From Streptomyces griseiscabiei (GTDB taxonomy: Bacteria > Actinomycetota > Actinomycetes > Streptomycetales > Streptomycetaceae): a DNA stretch of 64,000 bases. The stretch spans positions 2,294,001 through 2,358,000 of the forward strand of contig NZ_JAGJBZ010000001.1 of the NCBI RefSeq assembly GCF_020010925.1, in the 5' to 3' direction. A program made the position numbers and the translations under genes. The notes beneath the pieces were generated by a model. It saw nothing but the letters and a program-made list of their open reading frames with translations, ran no database searches and was not told the DNA's origin. This document shows positions 26,334-33,951 of this stretch, piece by piece; the stretch's first letter is position 1, and each line of letters begins with the position of its first letter.

Positions 26334-28038
26334 GGATCTCGCAGGTGATTTCGTCGCGAGGGGTGTAGTGGGTGTGGAACGGCTCCCGCCGCACTTCCCT
26401 GCCGCCGTCGTAGAAGACCCGTTCCACGGTGACGTCGAAGCCCTCCAGCGGGGTCTGGGGTACGCACTTCTCGTCGGTGCTCACCTTCTTCGCCGGGGGT
26501 TCGACGTGGGTCCGGGGGCCCTTCACCGACTTGATCTCGTCGTAGCGCTTGGTGCCGATGAAGGTGACGGTCACCGATGTGTCGGTGGACTCGGCCTTGA
26601 TGTACATGGCGTGGCCCGAGTCGTTGGCGAACCTGAGGTCGAGGCTGCCCCAGGCGACCGTCGCCTCACGGCCCTCGGGGTAGCGCTCGATGTAGAAGGA
26701 GTGGGCGCCGTGCTCCACCGGCTCGACCCCGGCGAAGAACATCGCGTTGTACACGGTCGTGGCCAGGGCGGAGACCCCGCCGCCGGACGCCTTGGTGAAC
26801 TGGTCGTCGAGGATCATGATGCCTTCGACGAAGCCGTTGGCCTCGGTGCGCTGCCCCACGGTCCGGTTGAAGCTCCAGGTCTTGTCGGGCATGACGACGG
26901 AGCCGTTGATGAGCTGCGCGGCCCGGCCGATGTTCTTCGTGCGGTACGCGGCCGGTTCGAAGTTGACGGTGAAGGAGGACATCTTCTCCGTCAGGCCCAG
27001 GCCCGCAGCGTTCTCACGGGTCACCTCCGGCTGGATCCGTCGCACGGCCACGTCCCCGGTACGGGCCGCCGCGTCCGCCCCGGTGAGCAGCGGGAGTACG
27101 GCCTCGCTCAGCGCCGTGTCGGTGACCTCGACGCCGGTCCGGGCGTCGTGGGTCACCACGGCCCGGTCGCCGTCCACATCCAGTCCGGCGTTCTCGGCCG
27201 TGGCGGTGACACCGGCCAGGGGGCGGGCGGCCTCGGGGGCGGAGCGCAGTCCCTTGCCGTCCAGCTTCGGGGTCAGTCGGCCGGAGGCGTCCGGCCGCAT
27301 CGTCAGGTGTTCGCCCAGCACGTCCGGGCCGAGCGTGAACCGTCTGCCGTCGGCGGTGAGGGTGACGGGCGCCGACATGGCCGGCCGGGCGAACTCGCGC
27401 ACCGCCCGTCGTACCTCCTCGGCCGCCACCTTCGGCTCGGCGTCGCGGGTGGGCAGGGCCGTGACCGTGTCCGCCGTGGTGTGCAGGAAGGAGGTCCGGA
27501 GGGTGTCGACGGCGGCGTCCACGTCCAGTGCGTAGCCCCGGCGCGGAGCGACCTGTTCGACATGGCCGTGCTCGAAGGTCACGGCTCCGTCGCGGACCTT
27601 CTGGTCGAGGTCGCGCGCCAGTTTTCCGAGGACGGTGCGGGCCTTGTCCTCGTCGACGTGTACGACCGGCTCGACGGCGCCCCCCGAGCGGAAGAACGCG
27701 CCGAGCACGCCGGCCGGATCGGAGGCCGTGCGCGTCGCCCGGTCGACGGTCCGCTCGGCGTCGAAGCTGAGTCCGGCCTGCCGCGGGTCGACGGTCCCGG
27801 CGCGGTCGCCGACCTTCACGGCCAGCTCCCGCGAGGCGGCCACCGTCAGGTGTTCGTCCAGCTTGCGGATGGCTTCGGTGCGGCTGAGGCCCCCGATGTC
27901 CACCCCGTCCACGGTCGTACCGGATTCGATCTCACCGCCCGTGACGAGCAGCCCCGTCAGATAGAGGCCGCCGAGGCCGACGGTCAGCGCACCGCCCGTC
28001 AGGGCGAGGGGTCGCACGGAGGCTATTCGAGGGCGCAT
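26293..28038 (-). CDS. VanW family protein with peptidoglycan-binding domains
   Basis: A 581-residue membrane-anchored extracellular protein. One TM helix (about 10-35) is followed by G5/PG_binding_4-like repeats (about 60-330; [36 protein letters not shown]). A VanW domain (about 350-500) has [38 protein letters not shown] and [16 protein letters not shown]. VanW proteins occur with vancomycin-resistance genes but their activity is unknown; a cell-wall role is inferred. It ends in a short [11 protein letters not shown] tail from an 18-bp tandem repeat. The ATG at 28038 is the only good start. Confidence 0.88.
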   Translation of the reverse strand: MRPRIASVRPLALTGGALTVGLGGLYLTGLLVTGGEIESGTTVDGVDIGGLSRTEAIRKLDEHLTVAASRELAVKVGDRAGTVDPRQAGLSFDAERTVDRATRTASDPAGVLGAFFRSGGAVEPVVHVDEDKARTVLGKLARDLDQKVRDGAVTFEHGHVEQVAPRRGYALDVDAAVDTLRTSFLHTTADTVTALPTRDAEPKVAAEEVRRAVREFARPAMSAPVTLTADGRRFTLGPDVLGEHLTMRPDASGRLTPKLDGKGLRSAPEAARPLAGVTATAENAGLDVDGDRAVVTHDARTGVEVTDTALSEAVLPLLTGADAAARTGDVAVRRIQPEVTRENAAGLGLTEKMSSFTVNFEPAAYRTKNIGRAAQLINGSVVMPDKTWSFNRTVGQRTEANGFVEGIMILDDQFTKASGGGVSALATTVYNAMFFAGVEPVEHGAHSFYIERYPEGREATVAWGSLDLRFANDSGHAMYIKAESTDTSVTVTFIGTKRYDEIKSVKGPRTHVEPPAKKVSTDEKCVPQTPLEGFDVTVERVFYDGGREVRREPFHTHYTPRDEITCEIPEKPKNSEKPKES

Positions 28039-28256
28039 GGGTCTCCCGGGCCGGGGATCGGTGGGCGGTGCGTTCGACGACGCGGCGCCACGGGCGGGGC
28101 GAGCACCTCAAGCTACCCATAACGGGTGACATGGTGATATGTCGCAGATCACTTGCCCTGCGGGAGCGCCCTGCGCGAGCGGCATCGGCACCTCGCAGCG
28201 TGACCGCCCGTGACAGCCGGCCACCTTCGGTGACATCCGGTCGTCCCCACGCGAAA
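28039..28256. other. intergenic region upstream of the VanW gene
   Basis: This is the first 218 bp of the 301-bp gap between vanW (start 28038) and the prenyltransferase-tryptophanase gene (end 28340). It should hold the vanW promoter; CACCTCAAGCTACCCATAAC near 28107-28126 is less GC-rich, but I cannot assign boxes. No gene is seen. Confidence 0.4.
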
Positions 28257-28294
28257 GGGCGCCTGGCCCGGGTGGATACCCGGGCCAGGCGCCC
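28257..28294. terminator. strong intrinsic terminator of the prenyltransferase-tryptophanase gene
   Basis: A perfect 17-bp stem (GGGCGCCTGGCCCGGGT and its complement) with a 4-base loop lies 45 bp beyond the stop at 28340. In the minus direction it is followed by CTTTCG. Confidence 0.85.
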
Positions 28295-28298
28295 TTCG

Positions 28299-28330
28299 AT
28301 GCCTAGATGCCTAGATGCCTAGATGCCTAC
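28299..28330. repeat. 8-bp tandem repeat (ATGCCTAG)x3 + ATGCCTAC
   Basis: Four head-to-tail octamers occupy the short space between the stop codon of the downstream gene and its terminator. CTAG is rare in Streptomyces DNA, so several copies in a row stand out. Copy number probably varies between strains. Confidence 0.9.
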
Positions 28331-28339
28331 CGGTGAGGA

Positions 28340-30892
28340 TCAGCCGGTCACGGGCTCGAGCTTGGCGCGGAAGTGCCTCAGGATCGGCGACTGCTCGAAG
28401 ATGCGGTAGCCGTGGACGGAGTCGGCGTCCTTGGCGATGCGCTCCAGGGTCCTGCCGACGTGGTCGTAGTGGCTGCGGGTGTAGACGCGGCGCGGCAGTG
28501 CGAGCCGGACCAGCTCGTAGGGAGCGCTCTTGGTGGGGTTGCCGTCCTCGTCCTCCTCGCCGAGGTACAGGGAACCGAGCTCGGCCGAGCGGATGCCGCC
28601 TTCGAGGTAGAGGCGGCAGGCGAGGGCGTGACCCGGGTAGTGGTGGGGCGGTATGTGCGGGAGCAGACGGCCCGCGTTGAGGTAGAGGGCGTGCAGGCCC
28701 GGGGGTTCGAGGATGTCGACGCCCGCCGAGCGGACCCGGTCGGCGAGGTGGGAGGCGACGTCGGCCCGTTCCGCGAGGTACGCGGGCTCGGTCACCTCCA
28801 GCAGACCGGTGGCCATCATGTCGAGGTCGCGGCCCGCGAGTCCGCCGTAGGTGGCGAAGCCCTCGGTGGCGATGAGGAGCCGTTCGCACTTCTCGGCGAG
28901 TTCGGGGTCGTTGAGGCCGATGAAGCCGCCGATGTGGACGATGCCGTCCTTCTTGGCGCTCATGACACAGCCGTCGGCCAGCCGGAACGCTTCTTCGGCG
29001 ACCTGGCGCGGGGTGCGGTCGCGGTAGCCCTCCTCGTGGCGGGTCACGAGCCAGGCGTTCTCGGCGAACCGGGCGGCGTCCAGGATCATCGGGACGCCGT
29101 GGCGGCGGCAGATCTCGGCGGTCTGTTTCAGGTTCTCCATGGAGACGGGCTGGCCACCGCCGCCGTTGTTGGTGATCGTCATGATCACCACGCGGACACG
29201 GGAGCCGTCCGGGCCTTCGAGCGTGGCGCGGAGCCTGTCCAGGTCGATGTTGCCCTTGAAGGGCAGCTCGCTGTCGAGGTCGCGCGCCTCGGCGCATGGG
29301 ATGTCATGGGCCTGACACCCGGAAAGTTCCACGTTGGCACGCGTGGTGTCGAAGTGGGTGTTGGCCAGGACGATGCCGCCCGGTTCGAGCAGCGTGTTGA
29401 ACAGGATGCGCTCGGCGGCGCGTCCCTGATGCGCCGGCAGGATGTGCCGGTAGCCGGTCAGTTCGGTCACGGTCTCGTGGAAGCGGTAGAACGAGCGCGA
29501 GCCCGCGTAGGACTCGTCCCCCTCCATGCCCGCCGCGAGTTGCGCGGCGGAGATGGCGCCGGTGCCCGAGTCGCTGAGCAGATCGATGGTCACCTCCTCG
29601 GCGCGCAGGTCGAAGAGGTTGTAGTGCACCCGCTCCAGCGCCGCCTCGCGCTGTTCCCGGGTGGTGAGCGCGATGGGCTCGACGACCTTGATGCGGTAGG
29701 GCTCCATACAGATCCTTGCTCCTGACGTACTGCGGATTGCTTCGCCGCCGATGGGCCGGCGATCTGGCTCGTGCGGGATGTTCGGGGGCCGGACCTCGTA
29801 GGCCTCCGACGAGATGTACGTGGTCACCCGGGGCGGTCGCTCGTGTTCGTGGACCAGTGCCACGTACGCGATGAGCCCGACACCGTCCCGCGGCGGCCGT
29901 GAGGTGACGGTCTCCAGCGACCGGCCGAGGGAACCGGTGGGCAGCCCCTGGCGGCCGAGGACGGTCCGGGCCCGCCGGAGCGCCTCCTCGTCGTCCCGGG
30001 CGTAGTCCCTGACGGGGACGTGGACGGTGAACCCGGTGGGGCCACCGGTGGTCCTGGTGAAGGAGTGGCAGGTGAGGACGGGCCGCCGGTCGAAGCGGGC
30101 CACCGGGTCGGGCGGGTGCCCCGCCGTGCCGTCGAAACCGCCCACGGTACGGAGGAACTCCTCCAGCAGCGCGCCGTCGGGGCGGTTCTCCGTCCGGCAC
30201 AGTTCACCGGCGGCCGTCACCGGGAGCCCGTGATGCGTGGCGTAGATCTTCACCCGGGGCGCCGCCCAGTCGCCCAGGTCGAGTGCGAAGAACGGATAGG
30301 CGTCGGCCGGCGGCAGCGCGTCGAAGGCGTGCCGGTGGCCCAGTCGGTCCAGTGCCTCCCGTATCGTTTCGGCGGCTCTCGAAGCGCCGGCCGCGGCCGG
30401 GTTGAGATACACCTTGACCTTGGGCACACCGCCGGGGCGCAACTCCAGCGCGACCCAGAGGGCCAGGGGCCCCTGGGGGTCCGCGGGGAAGAACAGGTCC
30501 TCCAGTGCGTCGAGCCGATCGGTGGCGAAGCCCCAGCGCCGGGCCATCGACCGGACGGCGTCCAGGCCGACGCGGCCGTTCTCCCGAAGGTCGTCGGCCC
30601 CGTATCCCGGTTCCAGCAGCACACGTACCGCCGGTGGCGCGTCCGGTGTGAAGGAGAGCGAGAACTCCACCGGGGTGGAGTCGTCCGACAGGAACGTCCG
30701 CGAGGGGGGCGGGAGTTCGAGGGGCCGCTCGGCCACCGCGCCCAGGGAGTCGGTCAGTAGACGCGCGTAGGTCTCGGCGTCGGAGCGGGTGAGACCCGAC
30801 TCCTGGCAGAGCCGCAGCAGTTGGCCGCTGACGAGGTCGCCGAGCGTCCGGTCCTCCCGGGTCCTCCCGGTGCCGGACCCGGTGGCGCTCAC
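28340..30892 (-). CDS. indole prenyltransferase-tryptophanase fusion
   Basis: One uninterrupted 850-codon frame. Residues 1-370 are an ABBA-fold (DMATS-type) aromatic prenyltransferase: EFSLSF, KVKVYLNP, RVKIYATHHG and TTYISSEAYEV supply the KxY and Tyr-shield strands. Residues 396-850 are a complete tryptophanase/tyrosine phenol-lyase homologue (455 aa): LLSDSGTG, NTHFDTTRANVE, ITNNGGGGQPVS, PLP-lysine motif MSAKKDG (Lys about 648). The linker (371-395) is low-complexity and ends in an AAGGA and ATG (29707), so tryptophanase may also be made alone. Expected chemistry is Trp to indole, then dimethylallylation. In Streptomyces sp. SN-593 I recall separate genes. The GTG start 30892 has GGGAG and overlaps an upstream ORF stop (GTGA). 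Confidence 0.85.
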   Translation of the reverse strand: MSATGSGTGRTREDRTLGDLVSGQLLRLCQESGLTRSDAETYARLLTDSLGAVAERPLELPPPSRTFLSDDSTPVEFSLSFTPDAPPAVRVLLEPGYGADDLRENGRVGLDAVRSMARRWGFATDRLDALEDLFFPADPQGPLALWVALELRPGGVPKVKVYLNPAAAGASRAAETIREALDRLGHRHAFDALPPADAYPFFALDLGDWAAPRVKIYATHHGLPVTAAGELCRTENRPDGALLEEFLRTVGGFDGTAGHPPDPVARFDRRPVLTCHSFTRTTGGPTGFTVHVPVRDYARDDEEALRRARTVLGRQGLPTGSLGRSLETVTSRPPRDGVGLIAYVALVHEHERPPRVTTYISSEAYEVRPPNIPHEPDRRPIGGEAIRSTSGARICMEPYRIKVVEPIALTTREQREAALERVHYNLFDLRAEEVTIDLLSDSGTGAISAAQLAAGMEGDESYAGSRSFYRFHETVTELTGYRHILPAHQGRAAERILFNTLLEPGGIVLANTHFDTTRANVELSGCQAHDIPCAEARDLDSELPFKGNIDLDRLRATLEGPDGSRVRVVIMTITNNGGGGQPVSMENLKQTAEICRRHGVPMILDAARFAENAWLVTRHEEGYRDRTPRQVAEEAFRLADGCVMSAKKDGIVHIGGFIGLNDPELAEKCERLLIATEGFATYGGLAGRDLDMMATGLLEVTEPAYLAERADVASHLADRVRSAGVDILEPPGLHALYLNAGRLLPHIPPHHYPGHALACRLYLEGGIRSAELGSLYLGEEDEDGNPTKSAPYELVRLALPRRVYTRSHYDHVGRTLERIAKDADSVHGYRIFEQSPILRHFRAKLEPVTG

Positions 30893-31152
30893 CGGTGCTC
30901 CCGCCGCTGCTCGCCGTGCGAGGGCGGGACGGGGGGCGGGGCCGGGGGCGAGGATCCCGCCCCGGGGGTGCCGAGCGTGCGAGAGGACACAGAAAGATAC
31001 CCGCCGACCTCGGCGGGTATCTCGTCTCGCGGCGACTGATGGCGGGTCACGCCCCTGGTGGCCACCGCGTGGGGTAAGGCGGCGTCTCGTCGGGAGCGGC
31101 GGGAAATGTCCGGATGTCGAGCAGAAGCGGCGCCGGTGGATATGTGGTCCAC
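30889..31152 (-). CDS. candidate leader ORF coupled to the prenyltransferase gene
   Basis: An 87-codon frame begins at GTG 31152 with GGGAGG 4 bases upstream and ends in TGA overlapping the prenyltransferase GTG (GTGA). It starts MDHISTGAASARHPDISRRS and is Arg- and Pro-rich, with no Trp and no recognised homologue. Codon 26 is TTA (31077-31075), the rare codon read by bldA tRNA. Codon bias is weak, so the protein itself may not matter; its translation could control the hairpin at 30995-31022 that lies inside it. It might be chance. Confidence 0.4.
   Translation of the reverse strand: MDHISTGAASARHPDISRRSRRDAALPHAVATRGVTRHQSPRDEIPAEVGGYLSVSSRTLGTPGAGSSPPAPPPVPPSHGEQRREHR
30995..31022 (-). 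terminator. intrinsic hairpin in the leader, possible attenuator
   Basis: A perfect 13-bp stem (AGATACCCGCCGA / TCGGCGGGTATCT, 2-base loop) is followed in the minus direction by TTCTGTG after the final TCT. It lies 103 bp upstream of the prenyltransferase start and within the candidate leader ORF. A ribosome there would block its folding, so it fits an attenuator better than a terminator for the P450 operon. Confidence 0.6.
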
Positions 31153-31253
31153 GACACCTCCCTTTGTTCGTTGGTCACCACGAATGCCGCCGCGTTACTA
31201 CCCCTTTGGTTGAATACTCATGCAGTGCGTTCTGTTACAGAGTGTTGCGTGCG
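31153..31253. other. gap between conservon 2 and the leader of the prenyltransferase gene
   Basis: 101 bp between the P450 stop and the leader ORF. It is less GC-rich than the flanks (TTACTACCCCTTTGGTTGAATACTC around 31194-31218 on the plus strand, written here only as a landmark by position) and likely contains the promoter. No gene or hairpin is seen. Confidence 0.35.
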
Positions 31254-32594
31254 TCACCCCTTCAACCAGGACAGGAAGGAGCCCCACACACCTCGCTCCG
31301 CCTTGCGGCCCGCCGGAGCGCTCTCGCCTCGCGCCGAAGGCTCCGTCATACGGGGCGCGTTCGGCCGCTGGACGACCTGCGGGGTGAAGCGGCAGGGCAG
31401 CGCGGCCAGCGCGCGGTGGAAGGGGCCCGGACGCCACGTCAGGCTGTCCTCGGGCACCGCGAGTTCGATGTCGTGCAGCCGGTTGAGCAGGTTCTCGATG
31501 GCCACCATCGTGACGAGCCGGGCGAGTTCCTTGGAGGGGCAGGCGTGCGGGCCGGCGCTCCAGGACAGATGGGCGCGACCGCCGCCGGCCCGACGGGCGG
31601 CCGCCAGTGCCGGGTCGGTGTTCGCGGCCGTCATGCTGACGAGGACCAGGTCACCGGCCCGCAGCTTGGTGCCGCCGAACTCCATGTCGGCCGCGGGGTA
31701 GTGCGGCGCGTAGTTCGCCATGGGCGGGTTGTCCCACAGCGTGTCGTCGATGGCCTCCTCGATCAGACCGCCGTCGGCGTACCGGTCCTCCAGGAGCAGC
31801 CGGTGCAGGGTGTTGCCGATGAGGTTGCGCAGCGGTTCGGCGCCCGCGCCGAGGAGCAGGATCAGCTGGTGGACGAGCTCCTCGTCCGTCAGCCGTGCCT
31901 CGTGCCGCATCAGATAGGAGGTGACGTCGTCGGCGGGCCTGGCCCGCTTCAGCGCCACCAGCTCGAACACGGCCTGGCCCAGCACCGCGTTGGCCTTCTC
32001 GGCGTTGACGCCCTCGAAGACTCCGGAGATGCCGAAGACGACCCGGTCGCCGACGTCCGCCGGGCAGCCGAACAGCTCGTTGAAGACGAGCAGCGGCAGC
32101 TGCTTGACGTAGTCGTTCATCAGGTCGACCGAACCACGGGCCGCGACCTGGGCGATGAGGTAGTCGGAGGCCCGCTTGGTCATGTCGCTCAGCCGGCGGG
32201 AGTCGACCTTGGCGAGGCTCTCGGTGATGGCCTGGCGCAGCCGCGCGTGCTCGGCGCCGTCGGTGAACATGGCGTTGGGCCGGTAGCCCAGCATCGGGAC
32301 GACCGGGCTGTCCGGGCCGACCTTGCCCTCGGCGACGTCGCGCCAACGACGGGCGTCCTTGCGGAAGTTGCCGGAGTCCTGGAGCAGCTTCAGGGCGGTG
32401 GCGTGGTCGGTGACGAGGGTCGCGTCCACGCCGGGCGCGATCTCGACCGGGGCGGTGGGACCGTAGTGCCGCATGTGCGCGTAGTACGCCTGCGGATCGG
32501 CCGCGAACTCCGAGCCGTACAGCGGGACCCGCAGTCCGCTGTCGTGGGCCGGGCAGCCGGGTGGTGGGGCGGGAAAGGCGGAATCCGATGTCAT
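31254..32594 (-). CDS. conservon-linked cytochrome P450, CYP157-like (CvnE/RarE type)
   Basis: A 446-residue P450, the fifth gene of conservon 2. The heme loop is LSWSAGPHACPS with Cys352 present; the usual FxxGxHxCxG has lost the Phe. Where the K-helix ExxR should be stands EEAIDDTLW (279-287), with no Arg. Loss of ExxR is the published oddity of the CYP157 family, which is conservon-linked. The I-helix reads LLGAGAEPLRN rather than AGxxT. It starts 13 bp after cvnD and is surely cotranscribed. Whether it is a catalyst or a sensor is unknown. It corresponds in position to rarE of the rarABCDE operon. Confidence 0.9.
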   Translation of the reverse strand: MTSDSAFPAPPPGCPAHDSGLRVPLYGSEFAADPQAYYAHMRHYGPTAPVEIAPGVDATLVTDHATALKLLQDSGNFRKDARRWRDVAEGKVGPDSPVVPMLGYRPNAMFTDGAEHARLRQAITESLAKVDSRRLSDMTKRASDYLIAQVAARGSVDLMNDYVKQLPLLVFNELFGCPADVGDRVVFGISGVFEGVNAEKANAVLGQAVFELVALKRARPADDVTSYLMRHEARLTDEELVHQLILLLGAGAEPLRNLIGNTLHRLLLEDRYADGGLIEEAIDDTLWDNPPMANYAPHYPAADMEFGGTKLRAGDLVLVSMTAANTDPALAAARRAGGGRAHLSWSAGPHACPSKELARLVTMVAIENLLNRLHDIELAVPEDSLTWRPGPFHRALAALPCRFTPQVVQRPNAPRMTEPSARGESAPAGRKAERGVWGSFLSWLKG

Positions 32595-32607
32595 GTCTGC
32601 TCTGCTC

Positions 32608-33201
32608 CTAACGGGCGCGGTCCATCAAGTAGCGCACGAGCGTGATCAGTGCTTCGGCCGACGACCGTTCGTCCCGCGCGTCGCAGGTCACGATGGGGGT
32701 GTCGTCCAGCAGATCAAGCGCTTCGCGCAGCGCCCTGGCGTCACGTATCGACGTACCGTCGAAATGGTTGACCGCGATCGCGTAGTCGAGTCCGTACTGC
32801 TCGATCAGGTCGATCACGGCGAACGAGTCGGCCAGGCGCTCGGGGTCGACCAGCACGAGCGCCCCGAGGGCGCCGCGTGCCATGTCCTCCCACATCTGTA
32901 CGAAGCGCTGCTGGCCGGGGGTGCCGAAGAGGTACAGGACGACGCGGTCGCTGACGGTGAGGCGGCCGAAGTCCATGGCGACCGTGGTGGTGGTCTTGCC
33001 CTGGACGCCCTTGAGGTCGTCGATCGCCTCGCCGGCCTGGGTCATCGTCTCCTCGGTGGAGAGCGGCGAGATCTCGGAGATCGACCCGATGAACGTGGTC
33101 TTGCCCACCGCGAAGTGCCCGACCACCAGGATCTTCACGGCGGTCTGTGTCTCTCCGCCGGGGACGTACGCCCGCTCATCCAAACTTGGACTGGAGACCA
33201 T
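32608..33201 (-). CDS. cvnD: CvnD-type small GTPase, conservon 2
   Basis: A 197-residue MglA-like GTPase. Motifs are P-loop GHFAVGKTT, TTTVAMDFGRL, G3 as FGTPGQQRF and AVNHFDG in the G4 position. It is homologous to the conservon 1 protein (5467-6072). Its ATG at 33201 lies inside the cvnC 3' end, overlapping by 26 bp, so translation is coupled. It is expected to cycle at the membrane with CvnB as a partner. Confidence 0.92.
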   Translation of the reverse strand: MVSSPSLDERAYVPGGETQTAVKILVVGHFAVGKTTFIGSISEISPLSTEETMTQAGEAIDDLKGVQGKTTTTVAMDFGRLTVSDRVVLYLFGTPGQQRFVQMWEDMARGALGALVLVDPERLADSFAVIDLIEQYGLDYAIAVNHFDGTSIRDARALREALDLLDDTPIVTCDARDERSSAEALITLVRYLMDRAR

Positions 33202-33553
33202 TGAGCACCTCCTCGAGAATCTTCAGGTTGGCGACGGGAGCACGGGTCTCCGGCGGGCGGGTGACGAGATAGCCGGCCTCGGAGAGGGCGGCCAGCAGGA
33301 TCTTCACCACACCCACCGGCAGGCGGAGGTGCCCCGAGATCTCGGCGACGGAGAGATAGCCGCCGACGCACATCCGCAGCAGGTTCTGCTCCTCGGGCGA
33401 GAGGCGGGCAGGCCGCTGCTGCTGATCGGCGACCGCCGTGACCAGCGTGATCAGGGAGAACTGGCTCTCGCCGGGCAGGCTGCGGCCACCGGTGATGACG
33501 TACGGCCGCACTAATTCGGCGGCTTCGTGCTCCTGCTTGTCGGAATCGGTCAT
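33176..33553 (-). CDS. cvnC: DUF742 protein CvnC, conservon 2
   Basis: A 125-residue DUF742 protein: AELVRPYVITGGRS, LSPEEQNLLRMC, a winged-helix-like LSVAEISGHLRLPVGVVKIL, and the ending KILEEVLNGLQSKFG. The ATG overlaps the cvnB stop (ATGA), and the 3' end overlaps cvnD. It is a probable adaptor between kinase-like and GTPase parts of the conservon. Confidence 0.92.
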   Translation of the reverse strand: MTDSDKQEHEAAELVRPYVITGGRSLPGESQFSLITLVTAVADQQQRPARLSPEEQNLLRMCVGGYLSVAEISGHLRLPVGVVKILLAALSEAGYLVTRPPETRAPVANLKILEEVLNGLQSKFG

Positions 33554-33951
33554 GGCCCTACCACGCTGCTCTCCCTGGGTGGAGCGGTCATGACCTTGCC
33601 CAGCTGGCCGACGAGCTGCTGCATCCGGAAGGTGATGTCCGCCATGTCGACGTCGGAGGAGGCCGACACCGCGAGGTAGGCGCCGTCACCGGCCGAGATG
33701 AGGAAGATCCAGCCGCCGTCGAACTCGACCAGGGTCTGCTGCCAGCGCAGGTCCGACCGGGAGCAGAAGAACGCCAGCGACCGGCTGAGGGACTGCATAC
33801 CGCTCATCGCGGCGGCGGCCTTGTCCGCGTCGTCCTTGTCCACGTCCTTCGAACGGGCCCTCAGGAGCCCGTCGGAGGAGACGAGGACGGCGTGGAGCGC
33901 TCCGGGGATCTCCAGGGCGCTGTCGAGCATCCAGGAAAGATCGTTGTTCAT
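33550..33951 (-). CDS. cvnB: Roadblock/LC7 protein CvnB, conservon 2
   Basis: A 133-residue Roadblock/LC7 protein: LSWMLDSALEIPGALHAVLV, SSDGLLRARSK, WQQTLVEFDGGWIFLISAG and ITFRMQQLVGQLGKVM. It is clearly diverged from the two Roadblock proteins of conservon 1, which resemble each other more. The ATG overlaps the cvnA stop, and its stop overlaps the cvnC start. Confidence 0.92.
   Translation of the reverse strand: MNNDLSWMLDSALEIPGALHAVLVSSDGLLRARSKDVDKDDADKAAAAMSGMQSLSRSLAFFCSRSDLRWQQTLVEFDGGWIFLISAGDGAYLAVSASSDVDMADITFRMQQLVGQLGKVMTAPPRESSVVGP

Noticed and set aside
28257..28330. CRISPR-like or mobile-element repeat
   Set aside because: The hairpin is a terminator and the octamers have no spacers or flanking cas/transposase genes.
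30889..31152. A tnaC-type Trp-sensing leader peptide
   Set aside because: None of the leader frames on the minus strand contains a Trp codon in a suitable place, so direct Trp sensing is not supported.
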